From positions 62,001 to 126,000 of the forward strand of contig NZ_JAYGIG010000002.1 in NCBI RefSeq assembly GCF_034932105.1: DNA of 64,000 nucleotides, given 5' to 3'. Shown piece by piece: positions 57,278 to 64,000 of the stretch; position 1 is the stretch's first letter; every line of letters starts with the position of its first letter. Origin of the DNA: Leptothoe sp034932105 (GTDB lineage: Bacteria > Cyanobacteriota > Cyanobacteriia > Phormidesmidales > Phormidesmidaceae). Under the pieces are notes generated by a model that was given only the letters and a program-made list of their open reading frames with translations, was not told where the DNA came from and did no database searches. Both the position numbers and the translations under genes were made by a program.

Positions 57278-57568
57278 GGATGCCACAGGTCTATGAAACT
57301 TGCGTTCATATGTTCTGCGGCTAGTGTATGGCATCCTTGTTTTTTTGAGGTACATTACTCCCAAAAATCAGAAAAAACATTTAGAAAACCAGGAAAATTA
57401 CTTAAGCCCCTATCTATTCGACCAACTTCCGTGGCAAACTTTCATCAATAAATGCTATCTAATCATGGAGTAGCGTGCTTAAAGCTTGCGATCGCAAGCA
57501 CCACACTATCCTTTAAGATTATCAACGGCTCAATTGTTCACAAGTTATGGACGTGCTAAGGAATCCCC

Positions 57569-57967
57569 ATGGCCTTTGAATATCCAGACAATTTGCAGTA
57601 CACCGACACCCACGAATACCTCAAGATCGATGGCGACATCATCACCATTGGCATTACAGAATTTGCCATTGACCAACTAGGCGACGTGGTGTTCCTAGAA
57701 TTACCGGAGCTAGGCGATAACGTAGAAGTCGGTGAAAAATTTGGCACCATCGAGTCGGTCAAGGCGGTGGAAGACCTTAAATCTCCCGTCAATGGTGAAG
57801 TATTGGAACGTAACGATGAGCTGCTAAACGCCCCGGAGCAAATTGCAGACGATCCCTACGGTGATGGTTGGCTAATCAAAATCAAGGCCGACAATATTGA
57901 CAATATTGACGACGACACCATGACGGCTGAGGAATACTCCGAACAGGTGGAAGGAGTCAGTGACTAA
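57569..57967 (+). CDS. gcvH: Glycine cleavage system H protein
   Basis: 132 residues. The lipoylated lysine is Lys65 in GTIESVKAVEDLKSPVNG; YTDTHEYLKIDGDIITIGIT and EQIADDPYGDGWLIKIK are typical. It carries the aminomethyl group between P, T and L proteins. gcvP follows 278 bases later with a terminator between, so cotranscription is only partial at most. gcvT is not in the window. Confidence 0.96.
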   Translation: MAFEYPDNLQYTDTHEYLKIDGDIITIGITEFAIDQLGDVVFLELPELGDNVEVGEKFGTIESVKAVEDLKSPVNGEVLERNDELLNAPEQIADDPYGDGWLIKIKADNIDNIDDDTMTAEEYSEQVEGVSD

Positions 57968-58154
57968 AATCTGGCCGTCTCACCCAGACAGGTCTGGGCA
58001 AAACAGGCCCCAGAAAAAAAAAGGCCTCAAAAAACCAAACATCACCAAAATCTAGGCAAAAGCTCTGGAAATTAGCTTTTTTCGGCAGTTCTCGGCAGTT
58101 TCGAGAATTTCCAATGCAATCCCCAATGAAATAGGTGAGAATAAGTACTTAAAG

Positions 58155-58179
58155 CCATCAGATACCCCTGATGGTTTTT
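58155..58179 (+). terminator. Hairpin with T run between gcvH and gcvP
   Basis: CCATCAG (58155-58161) and CTGATGG (58168-58174), 7-bp perfect stem, loop ATACCC, followed by TTTTT. It lies 188 bases after the gcvH stop and 66 bases before gcvP. It ends the gcvH message or acts as an attenuator of gcvP. An earlier weak hairpin (AAAAGCT...AGCTTTT) is at about 58058-58080. Confidence 0.65.
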
Positions 58180-58245
58180 GCTTATTGGGCTAGTTAGGCC
58201 CATAGCTAACCCTTGCCCCTTTGTCATGATTTCCTGGAGAGTTTA

Positions 58246-61173
58246 ATGTCCTACGAACAGTCACAGCCGATGCCCGCCGCTCTTACCAACAGTTGGATTC
58301 AGACCTTAACCACCCCCAACGACTTTCCCCAGCGACACATCGGTCTGACAGCGGCGGACATCGACCACATGCTAACGGTACTGGGATATGACTCACTACC
58401 TGAATTGATCGGCACAGCAGTGCCGACGGAGATTCGGTTGGCCCAGTCCCTATCCCTGGGGGAAGGGATGAACGAACATAGCGCACTGCAAAGTATTCGT
58501 GCGATCGCAGACCAAAACCAAGTACTCACCAACTACATCGGCTTGGGCTACTACGGCTGTATCACCCCCCCCGTCATCCAACGCAATATTCTCGAAAACC
58601 CCGGCTGGTACACCCAATACACCCCCTACCAGCCAGAAATTTCCCAGGGCCGCCTAGAAGCCCTGCTCAACTACCAGACCATGGTCAGCGACCTCACCGG
58701 CCTGGAAATTGCCAACTCCTCCCTGCTGGATGAAGGCACCGCCGCCGCCGAGGCCATGGCCCTGAGTTTGGGCGTATGCAAAAACAAAGATGCCAATAAA
58801 GCCAAGGCATTTTGGGTCTCGGCAGACTGCCATCCCCAAACTATCGAAGTCATTCAAACCCGCGCCTTGCCCCTGGGGATTACCGTGGTGGTGGGCCAGC
58901 AGCCAGACTTTAGCCAGCCCCTATTTGGGCTACTGCTGCAGTACCCGGCCAGCACCGGAGCCATCACCGACTACACCGACATCATCGCCGCCGCCCACAA
59001 AGCAGGTGCAATCGTCACCGTCGCCGCCGATCTCTTAAGCCTTACCCTACTCAAAGCGCCAGGGGAGATGGGGGCAGACATTGCCGTGGGCAACACCCAA
59101 CGATTTGGCGTGCCCCTGGGCTATGGCGGTCCCCATGCCGCCTACTTTGCCACTAAAACAGCCTATGCCCGTAAGCTACCGGGCCGTTTGGTGGGAGTCT
59201 CCAAAGACAGTAAGGGTCGTCCAGCCCTGCGGCTCACCCTCCAGACCCGTGAGCAACACATTCGGCGGGACGCGGCCACCAGCAATATATGTACGGCCCA
59301 GGTGCTACTAGCGGTCATGGCCAGCATGTATGCCGTCTACCATGGCCCCGCTGGCCTCCGGGCCATAGCGGAACGGGTGCATCGGCTGACGGTGGTGCTG
59401 GCGGCAGGACTGGATAAGCTGGGATATGGGGTGCCAACAGCGCCGTTCTTTGACACCTTGGCGGTAGAGGTGGGGGACCAAGCGGGGGAGATTTGCGATC
59501 GCGCCCTCAACCACAGAATTAACCTCCGCCGCATCGATGCCACCACCATCGGCATTTCCCTAGATGAAACCACCAGCCCTGAAGCCGTGGTCCAGCTACT
59601 GCAAGTGTTTGCCGGGGATAGGCCGATGCCAGCATTGGAGCACCTCCAGGCCGAAGTCACCATTCCCCCTGGGTTGGCCCGCACCAGCAGCTACCTCACC
59701 CATCCGGTATTCAACAGCTACCATTCCGAAACCGAGATGCTGCGCTACATGTACGCGCTGCAAATGAAGGACCTCTCCCTGGCCTCCGCCATGATTCCCC
59801 TCGGGTCCTGCACCATGAAGCTCAATGCCACCGCTGAAATGGTGCCTGTCACCTGGCCCGAATTTGGCCAGATCCATCCCTTTGCCCCCCTAGATCAGAC
59901 CCAGGGCTACCAGACTTTATTCCACCAGCTAGAAACCTGGCTCTCAGAAATCACCGGTTTTGCCGGGATTTCCCTGCAGCCCAACGCCGGTTCCCAAGGA
60001 GAATACGCCGGACTGCTAGTGATTCGCCAATATCACCTCTCCCGAGGCGATCACCACCGTACCGTCTGCCTAATTCCCCAGTCGGCCCATGGCACCAACC
60101 CCGCCAGTGCCGTCATGGCCGGGATGAAAGTGGTGAGCGTCAACTGCTACGACGATGGCGATATCGATGTGGCTGACCTGACCGCCAAAGCCGAAAAACA
60201 TAGCGACAATCTGGCCGCACTCATGATCACCTACCCCTCCACCCACGGCGTGTTTGAAGCCGGTATTCGCACCGTGTGTGACCTGATCCACCAGCACGGC
60301 GGCCAGGTGTACATGGACGGAGCCAACATGAATGCCCAGGTAGGGCTGTGCAGCCCCGGCGACATTGGCGCCGATGTGTGCCATCTCAACCTCCACAAAA
60401 CCTTCTGTATTCCCCACGGCGGCGGCGGTCCCGGCGTCGGCCCGATCGGTGTTCAGAGTCATCTGGTGCCCTTTTTACCCGGCCATAGCTTGACCCCCAC
60501 CCTGGGCACCGAGCAGTCCGTCGGTGCGGTATCCGCCGCCCCCTGGGGCAGTGCCAGCATCCTGCCCATTTCCTGGATGTATATCCAGATGATGGGGGCC
60601 GCCGGACTGACCCACGCCACCGAAACTGCTATTCTCAGCGCCAACTACATTGCCAAACGGTTGGCCGGTCACTACGAGATCCTCTATAAGGGCAATGCCG
60701 GACTGGTGGCCCACGAGTGCATTGTGGATCTACGCAACTTCAAAAAATCCGCCAATGTCAATGTGGATGACATCGCCAAGCGCCTGATTGACTATGGCTT
60801 CCATCCCCCCACCATGTCCTGGCCCGTGGCGGGCACCATCATGGTGGAACCCACCGAAAGCGAGTCCCTCAGCGAGCTGGACCGGTTCTGTGATGCCATG
60901 ATTGCCATCCGCGATGAAATTCGCCAAATTGAAGCGGGGGAACTGCCCCAGGACAATAACCCTCTGGTGAATGCCCCCCATACCACCAGCGATCTGACCG
61001 CTGATTGGGAACGCCCCTACAGCCGGGAACAAGCGGTACATCCGACAGCGTGGACTAAGGCGCGGAAGTTCTGGCCCACGGTAAATCGGATTGATCAGGC
61101 GTTTGGCGATCGCAACTTAGTTTGCTCCTGTCTACCCATGGATGCCTACGAGGATACCGATCACCGTGGGTGA
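58246..61173 (+). CDS. gcvP: Glycine dehydrogenase (decarboxylating), P protein
   Basis: 975 residues from ATG at 58246, which has CTGGAGAG 4 bases upstream; the ATG at 58213 is rejected. DFPQRHIGLTAADIDHMLTVLGY at the start, GNTQRFGVPLGYGGPHAAYFAT, and the pyridoxal phosphate region CHLNLHKTFCIPHGGGGPGVGPIGVQSHLVPFLPGH, with the lysine in LHKTFC, are all typical of the homodimeric form. It decarboxylates glycine, important in photorespiration. It is followed by an overlapping methyltransferase gene. Confidence 0.97.
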   Translation: MSYEQSQPMPAALTNSWIQTLTTPNDFPQRHIGLTAADIDHMLTVLGYDSLPELIGTAVPTEIRLAQSLSLGEGMNEHSALQSIRAIADQNQVLTNYIGLGYYGCITPPVIQRNILENPGWYTQYTPYQPEISQGRLEALLNYQTMVSDLTGLEIANSSLLDEGTAAAEAMALSLGVCKNKDANKAKAFWVSADCHPQTIEVIQTRALPLGITVVVGQQPDFSQPLFGLLLQYPASTGAITDYTDIIAAAHKAGAIVTVAADLLSLTLLKAPGEMGADIAVGNTQRFGVPLGYGGPHAAYFATKTAYARKLPGRLVGVSKDSKGRPALRLTLQTREQHIRRDAATSNICTAQVLLAVMASMYAVYHGPAGLRAIAERVHRLTVVLAAGLDKLGYGVPTAPFFDTLAVEVGDQAGEICDRALNHRINLRRIDATTIGISLDETTSPEAVVQLLQVFAGDRPMPALEHLQAEVTIPPGLARTSSYLTHPVFNSYHSETEMLRYMYALQMKDLSLASAMIPLGSCTMKLNATAEMVPVTWPEFGQIHPFAPLDQTQGYQTLFHQLETWLSEITGFAGISLQPNAGSQGEYAGLLVIRQYHLSRGDHHRTVCLIPQSAHGTNPASAVMAGMKVVSVNCYDDGDIDVADLTAKAEKHSDNLAALMITYPSTHGVFEAGIRTVCDLIHQHGGQVYMDGANMNAQVGLCSPGDIGADVCHLNLHKTFCIPHGGGGPGVGPIGVQSHLVPFLPGHSLTPTLGTEQSVGAVSAAPWGSASILPISWMYIQMMGAAGLTHATETAILSANYIAKRLAGHYEILYKGNAGLVAHECIVDLRNFKKSANVNVDDIAKRLIDYGFHPPTMSWPVAGTIMVEPTESESLSELDRFCDAMIAIRDEIRQIEAGELPQDNNPLVNAPHTTSDLTADWERPYSREQAVHPTAWTKARKFWPTVNRIDQAFGDRNLVCSCLPMDAYEDTDHRG

Positions 61174-61963
61174 TAGAAATGAAAGCACCTACAATGCCGC
61201 CGATATCGTCAACTACTATGCACAACTCAATCGTCTACAGCCCGCAGAGGCTGGAATTTTAGAGCGGCTGCGGCACCAGTTGCCCACCATGAAAATGCTG
61301 GACATCGGAGTGGGCGGAGGGCGCACAGCGCAGCACTTTGCCCCCCTAGTAGAACACTATATTGGTATCGACTACTCATCTGAAATGGTGATCGCTTGTC
61401 AAAAGAGATTTCGACAGCTGAGCCATCCCATGAGATTTGAAGTCGGCGATGCCAGGGATCTGAGCCAGTTCAAGAACAACTCATTTGACTTTATTTTATT
61501 TAGCTTCAACGGCATTGACTACGCTTCCCACCAGGATCGGCTAAAGATTTTCCAAGAAATTGAGCGGGTGGGAAAAGAAGGTTGTTATTTCTTCTTTTCC
61601 AGCCATAATCTGCAAGCCTTAGAAAGGAATCTTATGTGGCAAAACCAGATTGGTCCCAATCCCCTCAAAACCTATGAAAACCTAGTGATGCTGGGGCTAT
61701 TTTGGTTATTTAATCGGCCTATGAATCAGAAAAGTATGGCGACGAAGGATCATTTGATCGTGCGTGATGAGTCCCATAACTTTCGTTTGGATACCTATTA
61801 CATTCGTGCAGCCCAACAGCTTAAGCAACTGTCCACGAACTTTAGCCACGTGGAAATTTATCCATGGCAAAGCACCAAGAAAATTACCAATATGGCGGCG
61901 GCGATCATCAGTAACGACCTGTGGCTTTATTATCTATGCCGAATAAAACTTTCCGATAGATAA
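61166..61963 (+). CDS. Class I SAM-dependent methyltransferase overlapping gcvP
   Basis: 265 residues from the GTG at 61166, which overlaps the gcvP end by 8 bases; an ATG at 61142 would overlap by 32 and is possible. MLDIGVGGGRTAQHFAPLVEHYIGIDYS is motif I (GxGxG), followed by FEVGDARDLSQFKNNSFDFILFSFNGIDY (motif II/III region). The C-terminal part (ALERNLMWQNQIGPN ... LWLYYLCRIKL) is not typical for a named class. The substrate is unknown. Confidence 0.7.
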   Translation: MGDRNESTYNAADIVNYYAQLNRLQPAEAGILERLRHQLPTMKMLDIGVGGGRTAQHFAPLVEHYIGIDYSSEMVIACQKRFRQLSHPMRFEVGDARDLSQFKNNSFDFILFSFNGIDYASHQDRLKIFQEIERVGKEGCYFFFSSHNLQALERNLMWQNQIGPNPLKTYENLVMLGLFWLFNRPMNQKSMATKDHLIVRDESHNFRLDTYYIRAAQQLKQLSTNFSHVEIYPWQSTKKITNMAAAIISNDLWLYYLCRIKLSDR

Positions 61964-62020
61964 AATAATTGGCTAGCAAGCCACAAGCCTGACCATACCA
62001 ACGTCCCCTTGAGGACATCC

Positions 62021-63268
62021 CTATTTATCGGCATTTTGTTGACACTCACCAGAAATATTCAAGGGTTTTAGCCTCTTAAAAGACGAGGTCAAATAATTAT
62101 TAGAGGTGTCCTTAAAAGACTCAATACTATGGGCCAACGTCCGTAAGTATTGCTCTCGATCAAGCACCGCTGGGCTAGGCTCTAAACCCAAGGCAGTCAA
62201 AATCGTCCGCCAGCGATAGACCCAATCGTGCTTGAGCAGAGTATTCACAACATTACAATGCCGAATGTTAGCCACCCTTTCCGGTTGAGCATCGAGTTCT
62301 TCAATTACATCAAGCACATCCTGATGCTGAAAATCCACCTCAACCAACGCATCTTCCCAATCAAAATAGCGTTGGAACGCTTCTCCCCTAGGAGGCATAC
62401 CCAGCATCACGGTGCCAGCCGCCACCCCTTCAAAATAACGACTGCCAATTTCCTGAGAACCACCAGTCTCTTCGACGGAATTGAATTTGGCATGGGCGGT
62501 AATGTTATAGCGCGTCCTTTGTAAGAGACTGATCAACTTAGCCCGATGCTGTCGACCATCGTCAATTTCTAATTTTTGATTTTTAATAGTGTCATAGAAG
62601 TAGAAAAAATTACGGTCTTGTTGAAACCGTTGGAATAATACTTGGTGCACGTGGGGAAAACGACGCCCCACACAACAAACATCAATCGTTCTCTGCCGAG
62701 GTTCGGGATAGGGACAAAACTTCAGGGCATCTACTGCTGGAGGTAGGTAATCACAGGGTACGCCAGTGGCATTTGCTAAGGTTTCCACACAGTTAGCGGT
62801 GCCTGTAAATATCCGATCAAAGTTTTTAAACGGCTCGACAAGTAAACGCCAGTCGTCAAAACTGGGCTTCCACGTCTCCATAATGTAGCAAGCCTTATAA
62901 CGGCATTTATCTCTCCAGTTTTTAACTGACTCCAACAAATGCATTTGCCAAGGATTATCTAAAACCGCAAACAGTAAATCGTATTCATGCTCTAAAGATA
63001 CTTCGGTGGGGAAAGGTGCAATAGCACTAGCAATGCGATCGGAACGAGTCGCAAATTTAGTAGCTCGGTATATTCCCCTAGCTAGTGAGTGCTCTTGTGA
63101 CGGAGCGTGTAGCTTAGCGCCCTCCAAATCGCAGAGCACATCTTCAAATTCATAAATACTACAGTTAGCTACTTGAAATCGGAATCCTCTGACAGAGATC
63201 ACTAAAATACGGGGCTCGTGCTCTCTATCTGAATCTGTAACCAATAAAGTATTCAATAAGGTATTCAT
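62021..63268 (-). CDS. Glycosyltransferase family 1 (CgeB-like)
   Basis: 415 residues. The C-terminal half has SRYFEGVAAGTVMLGMPPRGEAFQRYFDWEDALVEVDF, the donor-binding E-x7-E-like pattern of GT1-type enzymes of the CgeB/Glyco_trans_1_2 group; VDVCCVGRRFPHVHQVLFQRF is the usual hinge region. The N-terminal half contains EYDLLFAVLDNPWQMHLLESVK. It probably adds a sugar to a cell-surface glycan; the sugar cannot be inferred. It is the last clear gene and is bordered by a MITE-like repeat. Confidence 0.8.
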   Translation of the reverse strand: MNTLLNTLLVTDSDREHEPRILVISVRGFRFQVANCSIYEFEDVLCDLEGAKLHAPSQEHSLARGIYRATKFATRSDRIASAIAPFPTEVSLEHEYDLLFAVLDNPWQMHLLESVKNWRDKCRYKACYIMETWKPSFDDWRLLVEPFKNFDRIFTGTANCVETLANATGVPCDYLPPAVDALKFCPYPEPRQRTIDVCCVGRRFPHVHQVLFQRFQQDRNFFYFYDTIKNQKLEIDDGRQHRAKLISLLQRTRYNITAHAKFNSVEETGGSQEIGSRYFEGVAAGTVMLGMPPRGEAFQRYFDWEDALVEVDFQHQDVLDVIEELDAQPERVANIRHCNVVNTLLKHDWVYRWRTILTALGLEPSPAVLDREQYLRTLAHSIESFKDTSNNYLTSSFKRLKPLNISGECQQNADK

Positions 63269-63472
63269 TTATGTAGCGATATATTTACCTAAAGGGCAAA
63301 ACTAGCATGGGATTGTTTCACGAAATCGCGTAACACATCTAACGTCTTAAGAATGCTGGAGGCGATAAGCGAACAATCTTCGAGAAAAGTTCCCACTTTT
63401 TCTGACGGTAACCATTGATAGATATCGTCAATCTCTGAGTACTCCTAAAACTATCTGGACGAGAAATCAAAA

Positions 63473-63616
<144 letters not shown>

Positions 63617-64000
63617 CCAAAATTACTTTTATAGATCTATCTTACTTCCAATATTTTTTTTAGACGCTGCTTTAGAAGGTCCGTTCCAGATATCAGATGG
63701 CCCTAAAGCTCCGAATCTATATTCTCCAAAACCTCATTCCATCGTCCCAACTTTGAGCGGTCCGATGTGCCTGAATTCAGGCAGCAAGGCTTTTCATCCA
63801 ACCTCTTACAGCCATCCCTTATTTTTCCCAAGGCTTGAGAGATATTACCGGACCCTGATTGTGAAGTTCCAAAAAATATCTCAGTCGCTTGAACCGCTTG
63901 TTTTTTCTTGGTTTAGGCGCTTTCTCTCAATAAATACGGACAATCTGTCCATATTTGACAGTCCGATGGCAGTCTACGATGCCTTTGCATAACGTTTACA

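Noticed and set aside
63753..63992. 79-codon plus-strand frame at the right end
   Set aside because: No ribosome site or family match; left as uncalled sequence.

Overview
The window reads as chromosomal DNA of a cyanobacterium. Evidence: psbX, a Ycf66-family gene, a divergently placed ARC6/Ftn2-type division gene, a SigG-type ECF sigma factor, a phytol-kinase-like gene, an FHA plus CHAT pair, many GCGATCGC (HIP1-type) octamers and heptanucleotide tandem repeats, both typical of filamentous and Leptolyngbya-like genomes. The genus cannot be fixed from sequence reading alone; a Leptolyngbya-like lineage is a guess.

Layout. 2-5709: five co-directional genes (acyl-CoA dehydrogenase end, acyl carrier protein, MBOAT O-acyltransferase, membrane-anchored SGNH-like protein, HTTM-DCC membrane protein). 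The order resembles the logic of the dlt operon (carrier, MBOAT, exoplasmic SGNH partner) and is the best candidate here for an undescribed system. 5852-6839: scar of a truncated transposase and a decayed NACHT ATPase. 6976-8316: an HlyD-type adaptor without its pump. 8449-12105: a minus-strand response regulator / CHASE2 histidine kinase operon, with three tiny reading frames and two clear terminators downstream; one tiny frame has a perfect Shine-Dalgarno but an ATA codon where the start should be. 12763-18075: LysR regulator, rhomboid protease, secreted DUF2135-like protein, SPFH protein, rlmN, small zinc ribbon. 18151-18241: candidate small RNA with TATAAT box and strong terminator. 18507-25328: geranylgeranyl-reductase-family oxidoreductase, pyrH-frr, phytol-kinase-like protein, bactofilin, HPt protein, CDF transporter, pgsA and small proteins.

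25339-32235: Ctp protease, ispG, TPR protein, an orphan GvpN-like AAA+ ATPase preceded by an 18-bp perfect palindrome, and ftn2. 32841-37467: pdhA-pdhB and secD-secF. 37557-44309: membrane protein, GNAT, two ABC-2 permeases flanking the sigma factor, arfB, uvrC, YggT. 44560-50143: psbX, Ycf66, small genes, secA. 50254-55547: a two-gene secretion/CHAT operon. 55646-63268: small conserved protein, VanY-like peptidase, gcvH, gcvP with an overlapping methyltransferase, and a glycosyltransferase.

Most of the window is ordinary housekeeping: isoprenoid (ispG), pyruvate dehydrogenase, glycine cleavage, translocation (SecA, SecD, SecF), ribosome rescue and recycling. The accessory signal lies in the lipid-transfer-like cluster, the sensor kinase with peptides, the orphan GvpN, the FHA-CHAT pair, and a MITE-like repeat present twice (16292-16427 and 63473-63616). 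No tRNA, rRNA or CRISPR array was seen. All family assignments come from reading motifs; no database search was run.
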